From Aequorivita sp. (GTDB lineage Bacteria; Bacteroidota; Bacteroidia; Flavobacteriales; Flavobacteriaceae): DNA of 64,000 nt. A program made the position numbers and the translations under genes. The notes below the pieces were generated by a model. That model did not search any database, was not told the DNA's origin, and worked only from the letters and a program-made list of their open reading frames with translations. The stretch covers positions 1 through 64,000 of the forward strand of contig JAUYGY010000024.1 in the NCBI GenBank assembly GCA_030690315.1, in the 5' to 3' direction. Below, piece after piece: positions 33,009 to 40,688 of the stretch (within the stretch, counting starts at the first letter, position 1; every line of letters begins with the position of its first letter).

Positions 33009-33941
33009 ATGAGCACACAAGATAATTACGATAAAGGAAAAGGCTCCAAAAAGCCCGGAAAGAATGCACGAAAGAAAACTGTGGCTCGGAAAAGTGCTGC
33101 CATAAAGGCTGATACTTCCAAGAAAAATACTGGCCGTGAGCAGGATCCAACAAAACCGAAGCTGAAGTTTGACAAAACAGGAAAGGAAATTGGCCGTCGT
33201 GAAAAACCGGCAATACAAGTAGTTAAGAAAAGCAATCCGGAGGATGGCATTCGCTTAAATAAATATGTTGCCAATAGCGGAGTTTGCTCGCGCCGGGAAG
33301 CAGATACTTATATAGCCGCAGGCTTGGTTACCGTAAACGGGAAAATTATTAACGAAATGGGCTATAAAGTCCAATTGGTAGACGACGTTCGTTTTGATGG
33401 CCGTCGTTTAAATCCGGAACCGAATACTTACGTTTTGCTGAACAAACCAAAAGGTTTTTCAACCACAGATAGCAACGCGAAGGGAATGACGGTTATGGAT
33501 TTGGTTGCAAATGCTACCACTGCAAAAATAAAACCTTTCGGTCGTTTGGGCAGAAATGCAACAGGACTTTTGCTTTTCACAAATGATGACGAATTTGTGC
33601 AAAAATTCTCAAAAAAAGGGATTGCCCGTCTTTTTCATATTGAATTGGATAAAAATCTAAAGGCCGAACACCTTAAAAAAATAAAGGAAGGTCTTACAAT
33701 TGAAGGCGTTGAGATAACGATAGATGAAATTAGCTATGTAGATAATTCGCCAAAAAGTGAAATTGGCCTAAAAATAAAACATACTGGAAACAGCATTATC
33801 AGGACTATTTTTGAACATTTGGGGTATGATGTAGTTCGCGTGGATTGCGTTACCTTAGGTCCGTTGACGAAAAAGGATTTACCCCGAGGCCGTTGGAGAA
33901 CTCTTACTGAAAAGGAGCTCAGCTTGTTCAGCATGATTTAA
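33009..33941 (+). CDS. RsuA/RluB-type pseudouridine synthase family protein, atypical active site
   Basis: 310 residues. The first 75 residues are Lys-rich and disordered (KGSKKPGKNARKKTVARKS). An S4 RNA-binding domain follows at about 80-130 (IRLNKYVANSGVCSRREAD), then the RsuA-type catalytic domain (YVLLNKPKGFSTT, KPFGRLGRNATGLLLFTND). In the family the catalytic Asp lies in G-R-L-D; here the residue is Gly181 (GRLGRNATG). The rest of the domain (IARLFHIELDKNLKAEHLK, VDCVTLGPLTKKDLPRGRWR) is well preserved. The enzyme would normally isomerise a uridine in 23S or 16S rRNA; with Asp missing the activity is doubtful, although RNA binding is likely kept. Confidence 0.85.
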   Translation: MSTQDNYDKGKGSKKPGKNARKKTVARKSAAIKADTSKKNTGREQDPTKPKLKFDKTGKEIGRREKPAIQVVKKSNPEDGIRLNKYVANSGVCSRREADTYIAAGLVTVNGKIINEMGYKVQLVDDVRFDGRRLNPEPNTYVLLNKPKGFSTTDSNAKGMTVMDLVANATTAKIKPFGRLGRNATGLLLFTNDDEFVQKFSKKGIARLFHIELDKNLKAEHLKKIKEGLTIEGVEITIDEISYVDNSPKSEIGLKIKHTGNSIIRTIFEHLGYDVVRVDCVTLGPLTKKDLPRGRWRTLTEKELSLFSMI

Positions 33942-34068
33942 TGAAAACGAAATTTAGTCGCCTTTCATTATTTATTGAATTTTTTTTGGCACATTTGTAC
34001 TGTATATTTAAAGAATACTATATTCAAAATGGTTGGTTTTTGAAAAATTTCGAAAACATAGATTCTAA

Positions 34069-34158
34069 ATGAACAACACATTTTTACTTCCAACGGCTGG
34101 ACTACAGCAGGTTTCGGGCAAAAGTTTCATCATAAACACTTTGCCTATTCACATTTAA
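34069..34158 (+). other. Possible 29-codon leader ORF before speA
   Basis: An ATG-started frame of 29 codons (begins MNNTFLLPTAGLQQVSG) lies in the 307-base spacer between the pseudouridine synthase gene and speA, 90 bases before the speA start. There is no evidence that it is translated. The rest of the spacer is AT-rich without a clear hairpin. Confidence 0.2.
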
Positions 34159-34248
34159 ACTTCAAGTTAATTTTTTGTTATACTTCTCCCTTTTTGGGGA
34201 ATACATTACGGGAATTTTTAATTTACACCATTCAACGAAAACAAAAGG

Positions 34249-35646
34249 ATGAACACCAAATACATAGATTTAATAAACCAAACGTATTATTTTCCGCAGG
34301 AAGAATTCCAGTTGGGCGATAATGGCCTGGAATTTCACGGCGTAGATCTGATGGATCTAGTAGAGAAATATGGTGCTCCGCTGAAGTTTACCTACCTTCC
34401 TAAGATATCTGAAAATATAAATTTGGCGAAAAAATGGTTCGCACAAGGCATTAAAAAGAACAATTACAAAGGCACCTACAATTATTGCTATTGCACAAAA
34501 AGCTCGCACTTCAAGCACGTTTTGAATGAAGCTTTAAAGAACGATATTCACATTGAAACCTCTTCGGCGTTTGATATCGATATTGTGGAAAGCCTTAAGG
34601 AAACTGGAAAAGTTACCAATCAAACATACGTTATCTGCAACGGTTTTAAGCGCGAGCAGTATATTACAAATATTGCAAGACTCATCAATAACGGGCACGA
34701 AAACTGCATCCCGATTATTGATAATTATGAAGAAATTGAACTGCTTTCCGATAGTATCAACAATCACTTCAACGTAGGCATCCGTATCGCTTCGGAAGAA
34801 GAACCAAAGTTTGAATTCTATACTTCGCGTTTGGGAATTGGCTACAAAAACATCATTCCTTTTTACGAAGAGCAAATTAAAAACAACGAGCGTGTAGATT
34901 TAAAAATGCTCCATTTCTTCATCAATACAGGAATTCGCGACACCGCATATTATTGGAATGAATTGGTGAAGTGTCTTAAAGTTTATGTTCGTCTTAAAAA
35001 GATTTGTCCATCTTTGGATAGTTTGAACATTGGCGGAGGTTTCCCAATAAAAAACTCCCTGCATTTTGAGTATGACTATCAATACATGATAGACGAAATT
35101 TTAAATCAAATAAATATTTCCTGTGCCGAAGCCGAAGTGCCCGTGCCTAATATTTTTACTGAATTTGGCAGCTTCACCGTTGGTGAAAGCGGCGGCGCTA
35201 TTTATGAAATTCTGTACCAAAAACAACAGAACGACCGCGAAAAGTGGAATATGATCAATTCGTCTTTCATCACAACCCTACCAGACACTTGGGCCATTAG
35301 CAAAAAATTTATAATGCTGCCAATAAACCGATGGAATGATGAATATGAAAGGGTGCTTTTGGGCGGTTTAACGTGTGATAGTGACGATTACTATAACAGT
35401 GAACAAAACATGGCGGCAATTTATCTGCCAAAATTCCGTAAAGAAAAACCTTTGTATATTGGCTTTTTCAACACAGGAGCATATCAGGAAACTATTGGCG
35501 GTTTCGGGGGCTTGCAGCACTGCTTGATTCCTGCACCAAAACATATATTGATTGACAGAGACAAAAACAATAAAATAACAACCAAAATTTTTTCACAACA
35601 ACAAACAAGCGAGCAATTGCTAAACATTTTAGGTTATGAGCACTAA
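34249..35646 (+). CDS. speA: Arginine decarboxylase (fold type III, short form)
   Basis: 465 residues. It is a PLP enzyme of the alanine-racemase fold: the PLP lysine is Lys84 in YCYCTKSSHFKHVL; HIETSSAFDID, ICNGFKREQYI, FYTSRLGIGYKN and LNIGGGFPIKNS (phosphate-binding glycines) follow the SpeA pattern, and the C-terminal half carries LGGLTCDSDDYY, the region holding the substrate-binding Cys/Asp of decarboxylases. E. coli SpeA has 658 residues; the short form is usual in Bacteroidota. It makes agmatine from arginine. The stop overlaps speB by 11 bases, so the pathway enzymes are coupled. Confidence 0.9.
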   Translation: MNTKYIDLINQTYYFPQEEFQLGDNGLEFHGVDLMDLVEKYGAPLKFTYLPKISENINLAKKWFAQGIKKNNYKGTYNYCYCTKSSHFKHVLNEALKNDIHIETSSAFDIDIVESLKETGKVTNQTYVICNGFKREQYITNIARLINNGHENCIPIIDNYEEIELLSDSINNHFNVGIRIASEEEPKFEFYTSRLGIGYKNIIPFYEEQIKNNERVDLKMLHFFINTGIRDTAYYWNELVKCLKVYVRLKKICPSLDSLNIGGGFPIKNSLHFEYDYQYMIDEILNQINISCAEAEVPVPNIFTEFGSFTVGESGGAIYEILYQKQQNDREKWNMINSSFITTLPDTWAISKKFIMLPINRWNDEYERVLLGGLTCDSDDYYNSEQNMAAIYLPKFRKEKPLYIGFFNTGAYQETIGGFGGLQHCLIPAPKHILIDRDKNNKITTKIFSQQQTSEQLLNILGYEH

Positions 35647-36571
35647 GACGTATGCCGGAATCCCGCAAAAATATGCGGCCCTTGAAACATCAAAAATTGT
35701 ATTGATCCCTGTTCCGTATGACGGAACCAGCACTTGGCAAAAAGGTGCCGACAAAGGCCCCGAAGCATTTTTGGATGCTTCAGAAAACATGGAGCTTTAC
35801 GACATTGAAACCCAAACAGAGGTTTACAAACAAGGGGTTTTCCTTGCCGATGCAATTACAGAAAATTCATCACCCGAGGCCGTGGTTTCAGAAGTTCACA
35901 AAGCCACAAAAGATTATATTAAAAGAAATAAATTCGTTACCATTTTTGGTGGCGAGCACAGCATTTCCATAGGTACTATTCGCGCCTTTAATGAATGCTT
36001 TGATAATCTAACCGTGCTTCATATTGATGCCCATGCCGATTTGAGAAAGGAATTCCACGGAAGCGCTTGCAACCATGCCTGCGCAGTTTACGAGGCCAGC
36101 CAGACTACAAACTTGGTCCAAGTCGGAATTCGCAGTATGGACATTGCCGAAACCCGCGTAATGGACGAGGAAAAAGTATTCTTCGCCCATGATATGGCGA
36201 AAGACGAATACTGGATGGATAAAGTTATTGAAGCCTTGGGCGAAAATGTTTTTATCACTTTTGATTTGGATGCGCTGGATCCTTCAATTATGCCATCAAC
36301 TGGAACTCCAGAGCCGGGCGGACTTTTCTGGTACGAAACCCTCGATTTTCTAAAGCAGGTTTTTGAGGAAAAAAACGTAGTGGGCTTTGATATTGTGGAA
36401 TTACGCCCAAATGAAGAAGAAAGAGCTTCAGATTTTGTAGCAGCAAAATTGTACTATAAAATGTTGACCTATAAATTCGCAGGAACCGAAGAAGGGGACG
36501 AATACGAAAGCAATTTTAACGAAACCAAAAAAGGGGTTTCAAAATTTAACACAGAAGAAGATGAGTACTAG
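35636..36571 (+). CDS. speB: Agmatinase (ureohydrolase family)
   Basis: 311 residues with all binuclear manganese ligands: FGGEHS (His108), HIDAHADLR (Asp131, His133, Asp135) and FDLDALDPS (Asp210, Asp212). GTPEPGGLFWYE and VGFDIVELRPNEEE complete the fold. Agmatinase splits agmatine into putrescine and urea; arginase activity is excluded only by context, since it directly follows arginine decarboxylase. It overlaps both speA and the deoxyhypusine-synthase-like gene by 11 bases. Confidence 0.92.
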   Translation: MSTKTYAGIPQKYAALETSKIVLIPVPYDGTSTWQKGADKGPEAFLDASENMELYDIETQTEVYKQGVFLADAITENSSPEAVVSEVHKATKDYIKRNKFVTIFGGEHSISIGTIRAFNECFDNLTVLHIDAHADLRKEFHGSACNHACAVYEASQTTNLVQVGIRSMDIAETRVMDEEKVFFAHDMAKDEYWMDKVIEALGENVFITFDLDALDPSIMPSTGTPEPGGLFWYETLDFLKQVFEEKNVVGFDIVELRPNEEERASDFVAAKLYYKMLTYKFAGTEEGDEYESNFNETKKGVSKFNTEEDEY

Positions 36572-37538
36572 CAAAGGATCTATTTCCCAATTTATTGAAA
36601 AATATTATTTACATTTCAATGCAGCAGCTTTGGTGGACGCCGCAAAAGGCTACGAAGCACAGTTGAACCAAGGTTCAAAAATGCTTGTTTCCCTTGCCGG
36701 TGCTATGAGTACTGCCGAATTGGGAAAGATTTTTGCCGAAATGATCCGTCAAGATAAGGTGCACATCATCTCCTGTACAGGCGCAAACCTGGAGGAAGAT
36801 ATTATGAACCTCGTGGCCCACAGCCATTACAAACGTGTTCCAAATTACAGAGATTTAACGCCGCAGGATGAGTGGGATTTGCTTGAAAAAGGAATGAACC
36901 GCGTAACTGATACCTGTATTCCTGAGGAAGAAGCCTTCCGAAGAATCCAAAAACACATCGTAAAACTGTGGAAAGATGCCGAAGCCAAGGGCGAACGCTA
37001 CCTGCCGCACGAATATATGTACAAATTGCTTTTAAGTGGCGTAATGGAAGAGCATTACGAAATAGATTTAAAAGATTCATGGATGTATGCTGCTGCCGAA
37101 AAAAACCTACCCATCGTCTGCCCAGGTTGGGAAGACAGCACTATGGGCAACATTTTCGCCAGCTATGTACTTAAAGGCGAATTGAAAGCATCTACAATGA
37201 AAAGTGGTATCGAGTATATGACTTTTCTTGCAGATTGGTACACCGACAATTCAAAAAAAGGAATCGGTTTCTTCCAGATTGGAGGCGGAATTGCGGGAGA
37301 TTTCCCAATCTGTGTGGTGCCCATGTTGTATCAAGATATGGAACGTACCGATACGCCGTTTTGGAGTTATTTCTGCCAGATAAGCGATTCCACCACCAGT
37401 TTCGGAAGTTATTCCGGAGCAGTTCCCAATGAAAAGATTACTTGGGGGAAATTGGACATCCACACCCCAAAATTCATCATTGAAAGCGATGCAACCATTG
37501 TAGCGCCTTTGATTTTTGCGTATCTTTTGGATATGTAA
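36561..37538 (+). CDS. Deoxyhypusine synthase family protein
   Basis: 325 residues with the NAD-dependent deoxyhypusine synthase fold: LVSLAGAMSTAELG, VHIISCTGANLEEDIMNLVA, LPIVCPGWEDSTMGN, FFQIGGGIAGDFPICVVP, and the lysine of the enzyme-intermediate in KITWGKLD (Lys297). The eukaryotic enzyme transfers the aminobutyl group of spermidine to eIF5A, which bacteria lack. Bacterial homologues act on other amines (for example homospermidine synthesis) or have unknown substrates. Placement after speA and speB with an 11-base overlap indicates a polyamine role using putrescine, agmatine or spermidine; the acceptor is unknown. Confidence 0.9.
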   Translation: MSTSKGSISQFIEKYYLHFNAAALVDAAKGYEAQLNQGSKMLVSLAGAMSTAELGKIFAEMIRQDKVHIISCTGANLEEDIMNLVAHSHYKRVPNYRDLTPQDEWDLLEKGMNRVTDTCIPEEEAFRRIQKHIVKLWKDAEAKGERYLPHEYMYKLLLSGVMEEHYEIDLKDSWMYAAAEKNLPIVCPGWEDSTMGNIFASYVLKGELKASTMKSGIEYMTFLADWYTDNSKKGIGFFQIGGGIAGDFPICVVPMLYQDMERTDTPFWSYFCQISDSTTSFGSYSGAVPNEKITWGKLDIHTPKFIIESDATIVAPLIFAYLLDM

Positions 37539-37592
37539 AAAATTGCTTATAAACTTATTTCCAACTAAATAAGAAATCAAAAACAAATTAGT

Positions 37593-37634
37593 AAATCGCT
37601 TCCCTTTTGCCAAGGCAGTTAGGGCAAGCGATTT
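37593..37634. repeat. 42-bp interrupted palindrome in the polyamine operon spacer
   Basis: The outer arms AAATCGCTT and AAGCGATTT are perfect complements; inside, CCCT pairs with AGGG and TGCC with GGCA. It sits between the deoxyhypusine-synthase-like gene and the GNAT-nitrilase gene, 24 bases before the latter. There is no T-run after it. It may be an RNA processing or attenuation structure, or a dispersed palindromic repeat. Confidence 0.5.
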
Positions 37635-37657
37635 AGAAGTATTTAATAAACAACAAA

Positions 37658-39196
37658 ATGGAAAGCCCGAAGATCGAAAATATTGAATTGAAATTTTTAA
37701 CGCTAAAAGATTATGAAGCGTTAAAAGAAGCCACCATTCAATCTTATGGAGGATTGCCAAACAGTTATTGGAAGATAGACGAGATAGGAAACCTGATAGA
37801 CATTTTCCCCGAAGGGCAAGTGGTTATAATGGCCGATGGCGAAATAGCCGGTTGCGCCCTCTCCATCATTGTTAACTTTGAGGAAATTGAGGATCAGCAT
37901 ACTTATAAAGACATTACAGATGATCCCACCTTCAGCATCCACGACACCGAAGGCGATGTGCTTTACGGGATTGATGTTTTTATCCGTCCAGACTTTCGAG
38001 GCTTACGTTTGGGAAGAAGATTGTATGATTATCGAAAAGAACTTTGTGAAAACCTAAATCTGAAAAGCATCGTATTCGGCGGAAGAATGCCGAACTATTA
38101 TTTACATGCCGACAAAATTACCCCAAAACAATACATAGAAAAAGTAAAGCGCAAACAAATAGACGACCCTGTATTAAACTTTCAAATTTCAAATGATTTT
38201 CACCCGGTTCGTGTATTGAAAGGCTATTTGGAAGGCGATAAGGCTTCAGGCGAGTTCGCCGTTTTGATGGAATGGGACAATATCTATTACACCAAACCCA
38301 ATAAAAAACCGAAACCATCAGCTATAAAGAGTATTGTACGTCTGGGTCTTATTCAGTGGCAAATGCGAAGCTACTCTGGGTTGGAAGAATTGATGCAACA
38401 GGCCGAATATTTTATCGATAGTGTTGCTGGCTACCGTTGCGATTTTGCAATGTTTCCGGAATTCTTCAACGCCCCGCTGATGGCGGAGTATAACCATATG
38501 AGCGAACCGGACGCCATCCGTGAATTGGCAAAATACACCAAGGTAATTACAGAACAACTCTCATCACTTTCCATTTCATACAACATCAATATCATTACCG
38601 GAAGTATGCCCGAAATGGTGCGCGGCAAATTATACAACGTAGGTTATTTATGCCGTCGCGATGGAAGCGTGGAGCGTTATGAAAAAATTCACGTAACCCC
38701 CGACGAAGCAAAAGTATGGGGAATGGTGAACGGAAATTCATTAAAAACCTTCGATACTGACTGCGGAAAAATAGGGGTATTGATATGTTACGATTCCGAA
38801 TTCCCAGAGCTATCCAGATTATTGTCAGACGAAGGAATGGACATCCTTTTTATCCCCTTCCTCACAGACACGCAAAACGGTTATTCCCGCGTAAGGCTTT
38901 GCGCCCAAGCAAGAGCCGTAGAAAACGAATGTTATGTGGCAATTGCGGGAAGTGTTGGCAACCTGCCAAAGGTGCACAATATGGATATACAATACGCCCA
39001 GAGCGCCGTGTTCACGCCCTGCGACTTCTCTTTCCCAAACAACGGAATAAAAGCTGAAGCCACACCAAACACCGAAATGATTTTAGTGGCAGATGTGGAT
39101 TTGGATTTACTTCGCGAATTGCACACTTTTGGTGCGGTACGAAATTTAAAGGATAGACGGAAAGATTTTTATAGGCTGGAGCGGGTGAAAAAATAA
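37658..39196 (+). CDS. Bifunctional GNAT acetyltransferase / carbon-nitrogen hydrolase
   Basis: 512 residues. The N-terminal GNAT domain (about 5-215) shows YGIDVFIRPDFRGLRLGRRLYD, the acetyl-CoA pyrophosphate loop of R-G-x-x-x-G-R type. The C-terminal nitrilase domain (about 225-512) has the intact triad Glu268 (MFPEFF), Lys343 (YEKIHVTPDE) and Cys377 (VLICYDSEFPE). The fusion is known in Bacteroidota and other groups with unknown substrate. The gene follows the polyamine genes by 119 bases in the same direction. Acetylation and amide hydrolysis of polyamine derivatives is a reasonable guess, not shown. Confidence 0.9.
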   Translation: MESPKIENIELKFLTLKDYEALKEATIQSYGGLPNSYWKIDEIGNLIDIFPEGQVVIMADGEIAGCALSIIVNFEEIEDQHTYKDITDDPTFSIHDTEGDVLYGIDVFIRPDFRGLRLGRRLYDYRKELCENLNLKSIVFGGRMPNYYLHADKITPKQYIEKVKRKQIDDPVLNFQISNDFHPVRVLKGYLEGDKASGEFAVLMEWDNIYYTKPNKKPKPSAIKSIVRLGLIQWQMRSYSGLEELMQQAEYFIDSVAGYRCDFAMFPEFFNAPLMAEYNHMSEPDAIRELAKYTKVITEQLSSLSISYNINIITGSMPEMVRGKLYNVGYLCRRDGSVERYEKIHVTPDEAKVWGMVNGNSLKTFDTDCGKIGVLICYDSEFPELSRLLSDEGMDILFIPFLTDTQNGYSRVRLCAQARAVENECYVAIAGSVGNLPKVHNMDIQYAQSAVFTPCDFSFPNNGIKAEATPNTEMILVADVDLDLLRELHTFGAVRNLKDRRKDFYRLERVKK

Positions 39197-39202
39197 TGTT
39201 AT

Positions 39203-39233
39203 AACCTGCAAGGTTTTCAAAACCTTGTAGGTT
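39203..39233. terminator. Palindromic hairpin between convergent genes, supplies the stop of the glycosyltransferase gene
   Basis: AACCTGCAAGGTTTT and AAAACCTTGTAGGTT form a 15-bp stem with one G-T pair around a single C. It lies 6 bases after the GNAT-nitrilase stop and overlaps the last codons of the glycosyltransferase gene, which reads its final residues and stop codon from the palindrome. It probably works as a bidirectional terminator. Confidence 0.55.
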
Positions 39234-40602
39234 TCAATTTTGTTTGAAGAAATATCTCCCAAACCGCAACCCCAATCGCCAAAACATATTCCAAAGCCAC
39301 CATCCAAAGCTTTTCATCAAATCCATCTTTTCCATAAGCGGAATAGCTTAATACTACCACAAAACTCCAAACAATCGGGAATTTATATTTGGTAAAAACC
39401 GAAAGCAAAAGGGGAGTGACAATGTACCACGGATGCACGGTTGTGGAAAGCAAAAAGTAAAAGGAAATTGTAAAAAGCATCGCGGTTATCAGCTGCTGCG
39501 GCGTTTTGTTTTTTCTGAAAAAAACCATTCCCACAACAAAAAGGAGCACCAAAACGGGAAGAATCTTGCCAACGGTTGTTATCAAATTCCAGCCTACAAT
39601 TTGAAACCCGATCCATCGGATTATGTAGTAAACACTGGCATTAAATTCAAAATTCTGAAACCAAAGCGCAATGGTTGATGAGAAATTCTGAATAAATTCG
39701 GAAGAGAGAAAAGGAAGAAAAGTAATTAAAACTGTTAATGTAATTACTGAATAAAATTTTAACAAAGATGTCCGGTCGAGCCTTTCAACTCCGATCAAGA
39801 CAGGCTCCGTGGAGACCTCCTTTGAAAGAGAATACTCCAAAAACAAAGGCAAAAACAAAAGCGGTATCAGCTTCACCGAAACCGAAACCCCAATTAAAAT
39901 CGCTGCCCAAAACCATTTTCCGTTAAAAAGTAGATACAATGCCCAAACAAAAAAGAATAGCATTACTCCTTCAAAATGAAGGTTTCCGCTTAATTCGATA
40001 ATTATAAATGGACTTAAAAAATACCAAAAAATGTTTTTAATTGGAAGGTTCAGTTTCTCCAATATTTTCTTTCCGAAGTAAAGAATCCCAACATCTGCCA
40101 AAATAATTATCACTCGAAGAAAAACCACGGAACCTAAAATGCTCTTCCCGGAAAATAGCGCAGCCACCGCAAAAAACAATTGGTTAATGGGCGGATAATT
40201 GCTGAAGTGGCTTGCATTCAATGCTCCCATTCCTTCAATTAATAATTTTGATTGTTCCTCCATTGTCACCTCGAGCGCAGTCGAGAGGTTGGGTGTATAT
40301 AAATAGGGACTTACACCTTGCGCAACCAATCTTCCATCCCACAAAAAGCGATAAAAATCCTGCGAAAGATTGGGAATAGCCGCAATAAAAACCAAACGGA
40401 ATACAATTCCCAAACTGGCCAAAAACCAAAAATTTAGCTTGAATTTTTCAATAAAAAGATAGGCAGAAAAAAAAAGTGCAGAGTATAGTAACAGCAGTTT
40501 TACAAAATCACTTCGCTCCAAATCATACCCAAAACTGATATAAAACGCGATGGAAAGTATCGCAAATAAAAGAGGGACTCTATATAGTTTAATGAAATTC
40601 AA
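39217..40602 (-). CDS. Polytopic mannosyltransferase-like glycosyltransferase (GT-C / DUF2029 type)
   Basis: 461 residues with about ten transmembrane helices. The first periplasmic loop contains IPNLSQDFYRFLWDGRLVAQGVSPY, with the D-x-x-R-F-x-x-D type acidic motif of GT-C enzymes that use polyprenyl-phosphate sugars (SQDFYRFLWDGR). Two stretches look repeat-derived: NLSTALEV (from DNA 40266-40290) and EPVLIGVERLDRTS (from 39771-39820), both in loops. The C-terminal residues KPTRF and the stop come from a palindrome. Substrate is unknown. The next gene on this strand upstream is the PD40 lipoprotein, 85 bases away with a heptamer array between. Confidence 0.8.
   Translation of the reverse strand: MNFIKLYRVPLLFAILSIAFYISFGYDLERSDFVKLLLLYSALFFSAYLFIEKFKLNFWFLASLGIVFRLVFIAAIPNLSQDFYRFLWDGRLVAQGVSPYLYTPNLSTALEVTMEEQSKLLIEGMGALNASHFSNYPPINQLFFAVAALFSGKSILGSVVFLRVIIILADVGILYFGKKILEKLNLPIKNIFWYFLSPFIIIELSGNLHFEGVMLFFFVWALYLLFNGKWFWAAILIGVSVSVKLIPLLFLPLFLEYSLSKEVSTEPVLIGVERLDRTSLLKFYSVITLTVLITFLPFLSSEFIQNFSSTIALWFQNFEFNASVYYIIRWIGFQIVGWNLITTVGKILPVLVLLFVVGMVFFRKNKTPQQLITAMLFTISFYFLLSTTVHPWYIVTPLLLSVFTKYKFPIVWSFVVVLSYSAYGKDGFDEKLWMVALEYVLAIGVAVWEIFLQTKLKPTRF
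39771..39820. repeat. Repeat element inserted in frame in the glycosyltransferase gene (copy A)
   Basis: Plus-strand TTCAACTCCGATCAA at 39784-39798 matches the core TTCGACTCCGCTCAG at 12 of 15 positions. The surrounding GC-richer 50 bases contain GGTCGAGCC and GGCTCC flanks that are partly self-complementary. It encodes EPVLIGVERLDRTS, in a hydrophilic loop between membrane helices. Confidence 0.55.
40266..40290. repeat. Repeat element inserted in frame in the glycosyltransferase gene (copy B)
   Basis: ACCTCGAGCGCAGTCGAGAGGT is near-palindromic; CCTC/GAGG and TCGA/TCGA pair. Its reverse complement contains TCGACTGCGCTC, one base from the core in the M28 gene. It encodes NLSTALEV in the first large periplasmic loop. 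Confidence 0.6.
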
Positions 40603-40632
40603 AAACCATTTTATTTAATCTTTATTGGGAAA

Positions 40633-40688
40633 ATCAAAAATCAGCAATCAGCAATCAGCAATCGTCAATCGTCAATCGTCAATCAATT
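40633..40688. repeat. Heptamer tandem repeat array, 8 units
   Basis: In 7-base register: ATCAAAA, three ATCAGCA, three ATCGTCA, then ATCAATT. The last unit touches the stop codon of the PD40 lipoprotein gene (complement of 40688-40690), so the array starts right at that gene's 3' end and runs to 30 bases before the glycosyltransferase start. Confidence 0.85.

Noticed and set aside
33984..34000. Second sigma-54 promoter (TTGGCACATTTGTACTG)
   Set aside because: The -12 GC is absent at the required 12-base spacing.
36561..37538. Evidence for eukaryote-like hypusination
   Set aside because: Bacteria have no eIF5A and no deoxyhypusine hydroxylase is seen; family homology does not prove that reaction.
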